From assembly GCF_017894385.1 (NCBI RefSeq), contig NZ_CP059560.1:1240001-1304000 (forward strand): a DNA stretch of 64,000 nt, in the 5' to 3' direction. The position numbers and the translations under genes are program-made. This document shows positions 45,260 through 53,867 of this stretch, in pieces. The DNA comes from Aromatoleum petrolei (GTDB lineage: Bacteria; Pseudomonadota; Gammaproteobacteria; Burkholderiales; Rhodocyclaceae). The notes under the pieces were generated by a model that was not told where the DNA came from, made no database searches, and saw nothing but the letters and a program-made list of their open reading frames with translations. Position 1 is the first letter of the stretch. The number at the start of each line of letters is the position of its first letter.

Positions 45260-46258
45260 TCAGGCGCCGATCCGCACGACCGTACGCCCCTTGATCGCGC
45301 CCTTGATATACGCATCGAAGGCGTCCGGCAGCTCGTCGAGCGCGATGGTGCGCGTCACGGCCGCAAGGTGGCGCGGTTTGAGATCCGTGGCGAGGCGATC
45401 CCACACGCGCTGACGGGTCGGGAAGCCCATGTAGCCCGAGTCGATGCCGAGCAGGCTCACGCCGCGCAGGATGAACGGAAACACCGTCGTATTCAGGTTG
45501 AAGCTCGCCGCATTGCCGATGCTCGCGACGGTGCCGGCCTGCTTCATCGTTGCCAACACCCAGTGCAGAATCTGGCCGCCGACATTGTCGACGGCTCCAG
45601 CCCACTGGCCGGCCTCCAGCGGACGTACCTTGTCGAGGTCAATGGAGTTGCGCAGTTTCACTTCCGCCGCACCGAGCATCTTGAGGTAGTCGCTTTCGGC
45701 TTCCTTCCCAGTGAGCGCAACGACGTGGTAGCCCAGCCGCGCCAGCATGTCGATGGCCAGGCCACCGACGCCGCCGGTGGCCCCGGTCACGATGACCGGG
45801 CCATTTGCCGGGGCGAGGCCGTTGTCCTCCATGCGCACGACACCCAGCGCCGCCGTGAATCCCGCCGTACCCAGCGCCATCGACTCGAACAGATCGAGCC
45901 CCTCCGGCAGGGGTACGACCCAGCCTGCCGGCACGCGGGCATATTCGGCATACCCGCCGTGATGCGCAACGCCGATGTCGAAGCTGGTCGCGATCACCTT
46001 GTCGCCGGGCCTGAAGCGCGCATCGGCGCTTTCGACGACCTCGCCGCTCATGTCGATGCCGCCCACGCAGGGGAAGCGGCGGATGATCTTGCCCGCACCG
46101 GTCGCAGCGAGGGCGTCCTTGTAGTTGATGCTGGAGTAATGGACGCGGATCAGAACCTCGCCGGCATCCAGATTGGTCGCGTCGAGCGTCGTCATTCCGC
46201 TGACGACCTTCCTGTTCTCGTCCTGATCGATCAGAAAAGCCTTGAAGGGTGTATCCAC
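45260..46258 (-). CDS. acuI: Acryloyl-CoA reductase / YhdH-family quinone oxidoreductase
   Basis: 332-residue zinc-free medium-chain dehydrogenase, NADPH-dependent. Visible: SSINYKDALAATGAGKIIRRFPCVGGIDMSGEV, GYAEYARVPAGWVVPLPEGL, ALGTAGFTAALGV, nucleotide loop VTGATGGVGGLAIDMLARLGY, and LLGIDSGYMG. AcuI/YhdH proteins reduce toxic acryloyl-CoA to propionyl-CoA. Being two genes from a propionate-CoA ligase, it fits a C3 acid route. Divergent from the HDOD gene. Confidence 0.9.
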   Translation of the reverse strand: MDTPFKAFLIDQDENRKVVSGMTTLDATNLDAGEVLIRVHYSSINYKDALAATGAGKIIRRFPCVGGIDMSGEVVESADARFRPGDKVIATSFDIGVAHHGGYAEYARVPAGWVVPLPEGLDLFESMALGTAGFTAALGVVRMEDNGLAPANGPVIVTGATGGVGGLAIDMLARLGYHVVALTGKEAESDYLKMLGAAEVKLRNSIDLDKVRPLEAGQWAGAVDNVGGQILHWVLATMKQAGTVASIGNAASFNLNTTVFPFILRGVSLLGIDSGYMGFPTRQRVWDRLATDLKPRHLAAVTRTIALDELPDAFDAYIKGAIKGRTVVRIGA

Positions 46259-46347
46259 TTGCGCTCTACTCCTCTCTCGCCGGGACGCGACACCATGCCG
46301 CGCTTTTTGCGCCGATTATAGCCAAATAGACGCACGCTCCCGGGCAA

Positions 46348-47271
46348 ATGACATCCGCCCTTCATTTCGCACGATCCGCGGCCGATAATTCCGACATTAG
46401 TCTGCCTCCGACCCTCATGGCCTTCATCGACACCCCGTTCGCATCGGTCGACGCCTATGTCGAATTCGTATCGGCACAGGACGTACCCGTGCTGCGCCGC
46501 ACCGCAAGGGAATTCGAGAGCCTTGCGGCGAGTGACGCCACCGGCGCCAGGCACGTCGCGGCCGCCGTGCTTGCGGACCCGCTGATGACGATGAAGCTGC
46601 TGACGACGCTGCAGGCGCGGCGCGGCGCCCGCCAGAATCGCGACATCACCACCGTCGAACGGGCGATCATGATGATGGGGCTCACGCCGTTCTTCGATAC
46701 CTTTTCGGGGATGACCACGGTGGAAGAGCGCCTGGCCGCGCATCCGCAAGCGCTGGTCGGTGTGCTCAAGAGCATCGGCCGCGCGCGCCGTGCTGCGCAT
46801 TTCGCGCGCGACTGGGCCATTCTGCGCCACGACCTCGATGTCGACGAGATCACGGTGGCGGCGCTGCTCATGGACGCCGTCGAGATCATGTGCTGGACTT
46901 TCGCTCCCGCACTGACCCTACGGGTGTTCGAAATGCAGCGCGCAAATCGCTGGCTGCGGCGAAGCGAGGCGCAACGAACCGTCTTCGGTGCCACGGCGCA
47001 GGAGATTCAGGAAGCCCTCGTGCGCGCATGGAACCTGCCCGAATTGCTCATCACCCTGATGGATGCTGACGAGGCCACCAATCCGCGCGTGCGCAACGTG
47101 CAGCTTGCGGCCGACCTTGCGCGCCACCTGCAGACGGGCTGGGACAACGATGCCCTGCCCGACGACATCGCAGAAATCGGCAAGCTCGTTCGCATGGGCC
47201 CGGAACAGTTGCTCGCACGCCTTGGCGCTCCCGCCGAGGAGCTCCACCGCTTCTTCCCGCCGGCGACCTGA
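46348..47271 (+). CDS. HDOD-domain signalling protein
   Basis: 307 residues. The HDOD fold spans ~40-250: VPVLRRTAREFESLAASDATGARHVAAAVLADPLMTMKLLTTLQ, ITTVERAIMMMGLTPFFDTF, AHFARDWAILRHDLDVDEITVAALLMDAVEIMCW. HDOD domains lack HD phosphohydrolase residues and usually act as scaffolds in signalling. Weak ribosome site at ATG 46348; ATG 46417 is an alternative start. Convergent or co-directional with lemA, 79 nt apart. Confidence 0.82.
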   Translation: MTSALHFARSAADNSDISLPPTLMAFIDTPFASVDAYVEFVSAQDVPVLRRTAREFESLAASDATGARHVAAAVLADPLMTMKLLTTLQARRGARQNRDITTVERAIMMMGLTPFFDTFSGMTTVEERLAAHPQALVGVLKSIGRARRAAHFARDWAILRHDLDVDEITVAALLMDAVEIMCWTFAPALTLRVFEMQRANRWLRRSEAQRTVFGATAQEIQEALVRAWNLPELLITLMDADEATNPRVRNVQLAADLARHLQTGWDNDALPDDIAEIGKLVRMGPEQLLARLGAPAEELHRFFPPAT

Positions 47272-47350
47272 GCCGTCCGCATACTGTTCTCACCGCCGGC
47301 TCATCGCAATTTGCGTATATCATGCTGCGGCTAAAAGGGGAGACATAACT

Positions 47351-47926
47351 ATGAGCATATCGGCTGCCGTCGCGCTGGGCGCGCTGGTCATCGCCCTGCT
47401 GTATGCGATCGTCGCCTACAACGGCCTCGTCCGGCTCAAGCACAACATCGCCAAGGCATGGGCGAACATCGACGTGCTGCTGAAGCAGCGGCACGACGAA
47501 CTGCCCAAGCTTGTCGAAGTCTGCAAACAGTACAAGCAGTTCGAGCAAGAAACGCTGCAGCGGGTCACGGAGGCCCGCGCAAGGGTCGCCAGCGCACGCG
47601 AGAACCAGGATGTCGCAGCACTCGGCAAGGCGGAGGGCATGCTGAGAATGGGACTGGGGCAGATCTTTGCCGTCGCCGAAGCCTATCCGGAGCTGCGCGC
47701 GAACGAACATTTCATGCAGTTGCAGACGCGCATCACGGCACTGGAGAACGGCATCGCCGACCGCCGCGAGTGGTACAACGAATCGGTCAATCTGCTCAAC
47801 GTGCGCATCGAGCAATTCCCCGACGTCTTCGTCGCGCGCATGTTCCAGTTCGAGCCCAGGCCGCTGCTCGAATTCGCGAGCGCAGAGAAGTCGGACGTCG
47901 ACCTGAAGGCCCTGTTCGGCGCCTGA
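47351..47926 (+). CDS. lemA: LemA family protein
   Basis: 191 residues from ATG 47351 with GGGGAGA. N-terminal membrane helix (VALGALVIALLYAIVAYNGLV), then the LemA core AWANIDVLLKQRHDELPKLVEVCKQYKQFEQETLQRVTEAR and EWYNESVNLLNVRIEQFPDVFVARMFQFEPRPLLEF. Frequently next to GIDE-domain proteins as here. Molecular role in bacteria unclear. A frame starting at 47063 is not the gene; it runs through the HDOD gene. Confidence 0.92.
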   Translation: MSISAAVALGALVIALLYAIVAYNGLVRLKHNIAKAWANIDVLLKQRHDELPKLVEVCKQYKQFEQETLQRVTEARARVASARENQDVAALGKAEGMLRMGLGQIFAVAEAYPELRANEHFMQLQTRITALENGIADRREWYNESVNLLNVRIEQFPDVFVARMFQFEPRPLLEFASAEKSDVDLKALFGA

Positions 47927-47945
47927 GCGGACGACCAGCCGCCGC

Positions 47946-48857
47946 ATGCTGACCCGCCTGCGCCGCGACATCGCGCACGTCACGCTGCCGACGCTGCAAT
48001 TCATCACCGTCGCGATCATGCTCAAGACCGCGCCCGGCAAGGGGTGGGGGCTGGGAATAGGCGTTCTCGCAGCCACGGGACTGGCGGGCTGGCTGCGCTC
48101 GCTCAAAACGGCGCGAGCAATCTCGGACACCCCGACTTCGCGCATCGCATCCGCGGCCCAGGGCTACGTCGAGCTGACCGGCCGCGGGCGCCCCCTGGAC
48201 GGAACGCCGCTCCTGTCGCCGGTAAATGGACTTCCCGTGCTGTGGTACCGCGTGGAAACCCAACGCAGGCAGAGCGACGGCAAGTGGCGTCATGTATCCA
48301 CCGACGAGAGCGACGCGTCCTTCCTGCTCGACGACGGCAGCGGCCTGTGCGCAGTCGATCCCGAAGGCGCCGAGATGATGGTCAGCCGGAAGGAAACCTA
48401 TACGCAGGGCGATACGCGGCACACGCAGTGGTGCCTGATCAGTCAGGACAGCATCTACGTGCTCGGCGATTTCGCCACACTCGGCAGTATCGCTCCCGAT
48501 TTCGACGTCAGCCGTCAGACGCGCGAGCTGCTGGATCACTGGAAATCGGACCGGAAACGCCTCCTCGAACGTTTCGATCTCGATGGCGACGGCGAAATCG
48601 ATCTCCGCGAATGGGAGCTGGCACGGCGCCAGGCGCACCGCGAGGTGACCAAACTGCGCGACGAGATCCTCTCTGCCCCGGAAGCACACGTCGTACGCAA
48701 ACCCACATCGAAGGCGCTGTTTCTCGTTTCCGACCTTGCCCCGGACCGGCTGGCTGCCCGCTATCGCTGGTGGTCGGTGTACCACATCGCCGTATTCTTC
48801 GCCTCGGCCGCGGCTGCGGCGGCCTGGTTCAACACCGTCGGCGGCCTCGCACCGTAG
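47946..48857 (+). CDS. GIDE-like membrane protein with an EF-hand
   Basis: 303 residues. N-terminal membrane segments (FITVAIMLKTAPGKGWGLGIGVLAATGLAGWL), a domain at ~60-190 like the E3-ligase GIDE module of prokaryotes (GYVELTGRGRPLDGTPLLSPVNGLPVLWYRVETQRR), an EF-hand loop at ~217-228 (DLDGDGEIDLRE; canonical DxDxDGxIxxxE), and a C-terminal membrane helix (VYHIAVFFASAAAAAAWF). No RING domain is present, so ligase activity is not implied. 19 nt after lemA, likely one operon. Confidence 0.75.
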   Translation: MLTRLRRDIAHVTLPTLQFITVAIMLKTAPGKGWGLGIGVLAATGLAGWLRSLKTARAISDTPTSRIASAAQGYVELTGRGRPLDGTPLLSPVNGLPVLWYRVETQRRQSDGKWRHVSTDESDASFLLDDGSGLCAVDPEGAEMMVSRKETYTQGDTRHTQWCLISQDSIYVLGDFATLGSIAPDFDVSRQTRELLDHWKSDRKRLLERFDLDGDGEIDLREWELARRQAHREVTKLRDEILSAPEAHVVRKPTSKALFLVSDLAPDRLAARYRWWSVYHIAVFFASAAAAAAWFNTVGGLAP

Positions 48858-48860
48858 TCG

Positions 48861-50768
48861 TCAGCCGGCGCGACTCTCCAGCGCCTCCCAGCGCACCAGC
48901 GCATTCTCGATTTCGGCGTCGAGCTCCTCCAGGCGCCCCTTGATGCGTGCCACCTCCTGCGGCGCCTGCTGGTACAGCGCCGGGTCGGCCATCCTTGCAT
49001 GCAATGCCGTCTGCTCCGCTTCGAGCGCTGCGATGCGGTCCGGCAAGGCCTCCAGCTCGCGTTTTTCGTTGAACGACAACTTGCCGCTCTTTGCTGCCGT
49101 CGGCTTGGGCGCGGCCGGCGCAGCCGGCTTCGGGGCTGCCGCCTTCACTTCCTCGCTCTCGCGCGCCGCCTCGGCTAGCTTCACCCGCTGCCAGTCCACG
49201 TAACCGCCGGCATACTCGCCCCAACGCCCGTCGCCCTCGGCAGCGATCACCTGGGTCACGACGTTGTCCAGGAATGCCCGGTCGTGGCTCACGAGAAAAA
49301 GCGTTCCGTCGTAATCGGCAAGCAGCTCCTCTAGCAGATCGAGGGTCTCGATATCGAGATCGTTGGTCGGCTCATCAAGCACCAGCACGTTCGCGGGGCG
49401 CGCGAACAGCCGGGCGAGAAGCAGCCGGTTGCGTTCGCCGCCCGACAAGGACTTCACCGGAGAGCGCGCCCGCTGCGGCGCGAAGAGGAAGTCGCCCAGG
49501 TAACCGATCACATGCTTGCGCTCGCCGCCGATATCGACGAAATCCGACCCCGGACTGATCACCTCCGTCAGCGGCAGCTCCGGGTCGAGCTGGGCGCGCA
49601 ACTGGTCGAAATAGGCGACCGTCTGGCGCGTGCCACGACGCACGGTACCGGAGTCGGGTGCAACCTCGCCGAGGATCAGCTTCAGCAGCGTGGTCTTCCC
49701 CGCCCCGTTCGGGCCGATCAGACCGACCCGATCTCCACGCATGATGCGCGTCGAAAAATTGCGCACCACCACGCGATCACCGAACCGCTTGGTGACGTCG
49801 GTCAGCTCCGCCACCATCTGGCCGCTCTGCTCTCCCTTGTCCACCGCGAGCTTGACGTTCCCCAACCGGTCACGTCGGGCCACGCGATCCCGCCGCAGGG
49901 CCTCCAGACGCCGCACACGCCCTTCGTTGCGGGTGCGGCGCGCCTCGACGCCCTTGCGTATCCACACCTCCTCCTGCGCGAGAAACTTGTCGAAGCGCGC
50001 ATTGGCCTTTGCCTCTGCGTCCAGCTCCTCGACCTTGCGACGCTGGTAGTCGCCGAACCTTCCCGGGTAACTGCTCAGCTTGCCGCGATCGAGTTCAACG
50101 ATGCGGGTCGCAACGTTGTCGAGGAACACCCGGTCGTGCGTGATCACCACGACTGCACCGCGAAATTCACGGATCAGGGATTCGAGCCAGAGGATTCCAT
50201 CGAGGTCCAGATGGTTGGTGGGTTCGTCGAGGAGCAAGAGATCCGGCTCGGACACCAGTGCGCGGGCCAGGGCCACGCGCTTGACGCCCCCGCCGGAAAG
50301 CCCCGACACCAGCGCATCGCCGGGAAGCGCCAGGCGAACGATGACCTCGTCGACACGTTGGTTGAGCCGCCACGCATCGGCCGCATCCACCGCGTGCTGG
50401 AGCGCATCGAGGCGCGCCAAGGCCTCTGCGCTCGCAGACTCGGCAACTGCGTGCATGGCGTCGTGGTAATCGACCAGCAGTCGCGCCGCCTCGCCCAAGC
50501 CGTCAGCGATCGTCGCGAACACGTCCCGATCGAGCGGGAAGTCCGCCTCCTGCGGCACATAAGCGATCTTGAGGCCGGACTGCCGCCACACCGTGCCATC
50601 GTCGAGCGTCGCTTGGCCGGCCAGGGCCTTCAGCAGACTGGACTTGCCCGAACCGTTGCGTCCGATCAGCGCAACCCGCTCCCCGGCATCGAGCTGGAAC
50701 TCTGCATGATCGAGCAGATCGACGTGACCATAGGCAAGACACGCGTTATCGACGGAAAGAAGCGGCAT
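48861..50768 (-). CDS. uup: ABC-F family ATPase Uup
   Basis: 635 residues with two ABC cassettes: first Walker A GRNGSGKSS (~37-45) and LSGGGVKRVALARAL, second GPNGAGKTT and LSGGERNRLLLARLF. Walker B DEPTNHLD and DEPTNDLD. An ABC-F linker (KVEELDAEAKANARFDKFLAQEEVWIRKGVEARRTRNEGRV) and a C-terminal coiled coil (residues ~540-635, LPDRIAALEAEQTAL). No transmembrane part. Ribosome-linked translation factor; in E. coli uup affects transposon excision. Stop lies 3 nt from the convergent GIDE gene. Confidence 0.93.
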   Translation of the reverse strand: MPLLSVDNACLAYGHVDLLDHAEFQLDAGERVALIGRNGSGKSSLLKALAGQATLDDGTVWRQSGLKIAYVPQEADFPLDRDVFATIADGLGEAARLLVDYHDAMHAVAESASAEALARLDALQHAVDAADAWRLNQRVDEVIVRLALPGDALVSGLSGGGVKRVALARALVSEPDLLLLDEPTNHLDLDGILWLESLIREFRGAVVVITHDRVFLDNVATRIVELDRGKLSSYPGRFGDYQRRKVEELDAEAKANARFDKFLAQEEVWIRKGVEARRTRNEGRVRRLEALRRDRVARRDRLGNVKLAVDKGEQSGQMVAELTDVTKRFGDRVVVRNFSTRIMRGDRVGLIGPNGAGKTTLLKLILGEVAPDSGTVRRGTRQTVAYFDQLRAQLDPELPLTEVISPGSDFVDIGGERKHVIGYLGDFLFAPQRARSPVKSLSGGERNRLLLARLFARPANVLVLDEPTNDLDIETLDLLEELLADYDGTLFLVSHDRAFLDNVVTQVIAAEGDGRWGEYAGGYVDWQRVKLAEAARESEEVKAAAPKPAAPAAPKPTAAKSGKLSFNEKRELEALPDRIAALEAEQTALHARMADPALYQQAPQEVARIKGRLEELDAEIENALVRWEALESRAG

Positions 50769-50883
50769 GGGATGTTACTCGCGGTAAAGGATCCGCATTT
50801 TAGCGGTCTGTTAAGATGCCGGGTTCGCCCGATTTTTGCGCACCGCAGCATCGGACAACCACGTCGACACCAATGGAGAACGG

Positions 50884-52938
50884 ATGGATCGAGTGCTGGA
50901 ACGCCTGGATGGCCCCGACAACGACGAGCTCGCACAATGGAAGGACCTCGTCAGCCAGCTGCGCCCGCCGAGGGCCAGCGACGCCGCGGCCGCGGAATCC
51001 CGTTTGCGGCAGCTCATCGATACGCTCAAGGCGCGTCCGGACCTGCGTCGGCGCCTGAACACCGCGTTCCGCAGATTGTTTCGCGAACGCAAGCAGGTCT
51101 CGCTCTACGCCTCGTCCGGCCTGCTGCCATCAACCGGCTTCTTTTCCGAAACGGCGCGACGCATCAGCGGGCGGCTGCTTCCCGACTACCTCGACACCGC
51201 GTACATGAAGGACGTGCTGGCCGTCCTCTTCTGGCGCAGTGACGACGAAGTGTGGGTCAATGCCATCGCCGACGAACTGTGGTGCGAGCTGATCCGCACT
51301 GTCCTCGACGACGAGACGCCCGCTTCGGAAACCGACAGCCGCAGGCTGCCCGACGCGATCACCGAAATCCTCGAGGCCCTCCGCGTGCTTTCCTACCACG
51401 CCAGCGCCATTGGCCTCGATCCCGAGTTCATCCGCATCGACCCCGAACTGGAAGAGCACGAATCGGCCTTTCTCGCACAAAACGCGGAACTTGTGGCCTA
51501 CATCCGCAATTACGCGCAGTGGTGGGAAACATCGACCACTCTCGTCGAGGACGAGCGCCACGTCCAGGTCATGCTCGACCAATGCGAGGAAGCACTGCAG
51601 CGCATACGCCGGCGTGCAGCCAAACTGGGCACGAGCCTTACGCTGACGTTCAAGCTCGAACGCCTGCACCAGCACCTCCGGCGCATCGGCCGCCTTCTGC
51701 GGCTCCTGTCAGGGCTGCGGCAACACCGAATGTTTTCCGATGTTGCCCCGGAAATTGTCGACCTGTTCAAGGAGCTCGTCCGCTCGGAATGCCGCAAACA
51801 CCGCCTCTCCGACTATCTAGGCAAAAATGTGGAACTGCTGTCGCTGCGCATGACTGAGAGTGCGGGCAAGACCGGCGAACGCTACATCACGACCACACGC
51901 CGGGAATACTTCGGAATATTGGGATCCGCAGCGCTCGGAGGACTGATCATCGCATGCATGGCCGCCATCAAGCTCGTGCTCGCGAAACAGGGGCACGCAC
52001 CGCTCACGTCCGCGCTGAGCTTCTGCCTCAACTACGGCATCGGCTTCGTCATCATCCATATCATCGGCGGCACGGTAGCGACCAAACAGCCAGCGATGAC
52101 GGCCAATGCGATCGCAGCATCGATCGGTGAGACGCAAGGGAAGAACCGGGACCTCGACAATCTGGTCGAACTGATTGCCCGGACCGTCCGCAGCCAGCTC
52201 GCAGCGATTGTGGGCAACGTCGGCGTGGCGATCCCCGCCGCAACGGTGATCGCGCTCATTGTTCATGCCACCAGCGGCGACCACTTCGTTTCGCCGGAAA
52301 AAGCCCGTGGGTTGCTAGACGAGATCGACCCTGCGGGGGGCGCCGTGTTCTTCGCTGCAATTGCCGGCGTCTGCCTCTTCCTCTCCGGCCTCATCGCCGG
52401 CTACTACGACAATCTCTGCGCCTATGCCCGCATTCCCGAGCGTCTCCTCCAGCTGAACTGGCTGCGCCGCCTCCTCGGACCTCCGCGCATGGAACGCGTA
52501 GCCGGCTACGTCGAGAATAACCTCGGCGCACTGGCGGGCAACTTCTTCTTCGGCTTCTTGCTCGGTGGCGTGACCGCACTTGGCGTACTGTTCGGCCTGC
52601 CTCTAGACATCCGCCACATCTCCTTCTCGTCCGCGTATGTCGGATTTGCCGGCGCAGGCCTCGATTTCACAACGGGTTGGCAAGCCGCCGCGCTCGCCGC
52701 AAGTGGCATCGCCCTGATCGGCCTCACCAACCTGGGTGTGAGCTTCTCACTCAGCCTGTACGTAGCATTGCGCGCACGGCGGATCACCTTCGCCCAAGGG
52801 CGCACCCTCGTGTGGATGACACTGCGGCACTTCCTCTCACACCCCCGCGACTTCCTCCTTCCGCCGCGCAACGATCGCACCAGCGTGACGAGCGGGCGCG
52901 ATGCCGAACCGCAGTCGCATAGCGCAATTGATCCCTGA
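50884..52938 (+). CDS. gcr: Gcr-family ('site-specific recombinase') membrane protein
   Basis: 684 residues from ATG 50884 (GGAGAAC box); the frame opens at 50836. N-terminal ~340 residues soluble and helical, followed by several hydrophobic helices (GSAALGGLIIACMAAIKLV, LNYGIGFVIIHIIGGTVA, AIVGNVGVAIPAATVIALIV, AVFFAAIAGVCLFLSGLIAGYY, FFFGFLLGGVTALGVLFGLPL). The family is labelled recombinase after neisserial Gcr, but no tyrosine- or serine-recombinase active site is seen. Treat it as a membrane protein of unclear function, not a mobile element. Confidence 0.75.
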   Translation: MDRVLERLDGPDNDELAQWKDLVSQLRPPRASDAAAAESRLRQLIDTLKARPDLRRRLNTAFRRLFRERKQVSLYASSGLLPSTGFFSETARRISGRLLPDYLDTAYMKDVLAVLFWRSDDEVWVNAIADELWCELIRTVLDDETPASETDSRRLPDAITEILEALRVLSYHASAIGLDPEFIRIDPELEEHESAFLAQNAELVAYIRNYAQWWETSTTLVEDERHVQVMLDQCEEALQRIRRRAAKLGTSLTLTFKLERLHQHLRRIGRLLRLLSGLRQHRMFSDVAPEIVDLFKELVRSECRKHRLSDYLGKNVELLSLRMTESAGKTGERYITTTRREYFGILGSAALGGLIIACMAAIKLVLAKQGHAPLTSALSFCLNYGIGFVIIHIIGGTVATKQPAMTANAIAASIGETQGKNRDLDNLVELIARTVRSQLAAIVGNVGVAIPAATVIALIVHATSGDHFVSPEKARGLLDEIDPAGGAVFFAAIAGVCLFLSGLIAGYYDNLCAYARIPERLLQLNWLRRLLGPPRMERVAGYVENNLGALAGNFFFGFLLGGVTALGVLFGLPLDIRHISFSSAYVGFAGAGLDFTTGWQAAALAASGIALIGLTNLGVSFSLSLYVALRARRITFAQGRTLVWMTLRHFLSHPRDFLLPPRNDRTSVTSGRDAEPQSHSAIDP

Positions 52939-53001
52939 GGAATTGCGTCTCCCACGCGCCGCGCTTGGTGCTCGACGCGCAACCGGATAGAATTGCGCGC
53001 C

Positions 53002-53076
53002 CTCCCTGTAGTTCAATGGATAGAACGAGCGCCTCCTAAGCGCTAGATGTGGGTTCGATTCCCGCCGGGGGGACCA
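53002..53076 (+). tRNA. tRNA-Arg (anticodon CCT)
   Basis: Cloverleaf of 75 nt with encoded CCA. D-arm GTTC/GAAC, anticodon stem AGCGC/GCGCT with loop CTCCTAA (anticodon CCT, reads AGG), T-arm GTGGG/CCCGC with TTCGATT. The acceptor stem pairs CTCCCTG with CGGGGGG, with two wobble pairs and a C-G first pair, a little unusual. Ends 3 nt before the stop of the convergent protease gene. Confidence 0.92.
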
Positions 53077-53078
53077 AA

Positions 53079-53867
53079 TCACCGAACTTCCATAAGCAGG
53101 GCGCGAAGATGGGAAACCGGGATGGCATAGGTGATTCCGGACGGTGCGCTCAAGGCATTTTCCTTCGTACCTTTCACGAAGACCATATTGATGATCCCCA
53201 GCACCTCGCCGCTTTCGGGATCGAACACCGGGCTGCCACTATTGCCCGGGTATGCCGTTGCATCCAGCTGATAGACGCGGAACGCGTCTCCCGCGAGTCG
53301 GCGAATTAACGCGGGTTTGAGCTGACGGGAATTTGCCTGCGGAATGCCGATCGGCGTCACGGCGGCGACGATGCCCCGGTGCGTCACCGGTGTGAGGCCC
53401 AGAGCGCTGCCGATCGGAAATCCCGTGAATGCAATCGATTGGCCTTCGGCGACGAAACTCCCGTCGGCGAGTGGCAAGACGGGCAAGGGCTCGCCGTCGA
53501 GCCGCAGGAGCGCGAGGTCGGCATTCGGGTCTACCTCCGCCTTCACAGCCTTTCGAATGGTGCCTTGGGACGCACCGGGTACGACGATCACCAGGGACTC
53601 GAGCTCACCGTCCGCGACGGCCCCCGACACGACATGAGCGTTGGTCGCAACGAGACGACCGCTTCCCACTGCAAACCCGGTACCAAGGAAGCGAAATTGC
53701 GGCGAGCGGGTCCGCTGAAACGTTCCCACGGCAACCACCGAGGGTTTCACTCGCGGCAGGACGTCGACAAGGCCCGCCGTCGTCAGACGCGGAACGAGGA
53801 CTGCCGCGTAGAGGACGGCAAGCCACACGCACGCACGACGCCACGCCGGACTCCAATTTTTTTTCAC
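53079..53867 (-). CDS. Exported trypsin-like serine protease
   Basis: 262 residues starting at a GTG with a strong GAGGAGG box; the start overlaps the upstream stop (GTGA). Signal peptide/anchor near residues 8-31 (RACVWLAVLYAAVLVPRLTTA). Trypsin-like fold with H in VATNAHVVSG, D in DPNADLALLRLDG and S in DATAYPGNSGSPVFD. No PDZ domain. Last gene of the polysaccharide/exosortase-related operon; target unknown. Confidence 0.87.
   Translation of the reverse strand: MKKNWSPAWRRACVWLAVLYAAVLVPRLTTAGLVDVLPRVKPSVVAVGTFQRTRSPQFRFLGTGFAVGSGRLVATNAHVVSGAVADGELESLVIVVPGASQGTIRKAVKAEVDPNADLALLRLDGEPLPVLPLADGSFVAEGQSIAFTGFPIGSALGLTPVTHRGIVAAVTPIGIPQANSRQLKPALIRRLAGDAFRVYQLDATAYPGNSGSPVFDPESGEVLGIINMVFVKGTKENALSAPSGITYAIPVSHLRALLMEVR

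Noticed and set aside
47063..47926. Extended version of the LemA gene starting inside the HDOD gene
   Set aside because: The extra residues are read from another frame of the HDOD gene; LemA begins with a good GGGGAGA site at 47351.
50884..52938. Mobile element suggested by the name site-specific recombinase
   Set aside because: The protein is a multi-span membrane protein with no tyrosine or serine recombinase catalytic residues, and no repeats or attachment sites flank it. The tRNA-Arg nearby has no duplicated 3' end in the window.
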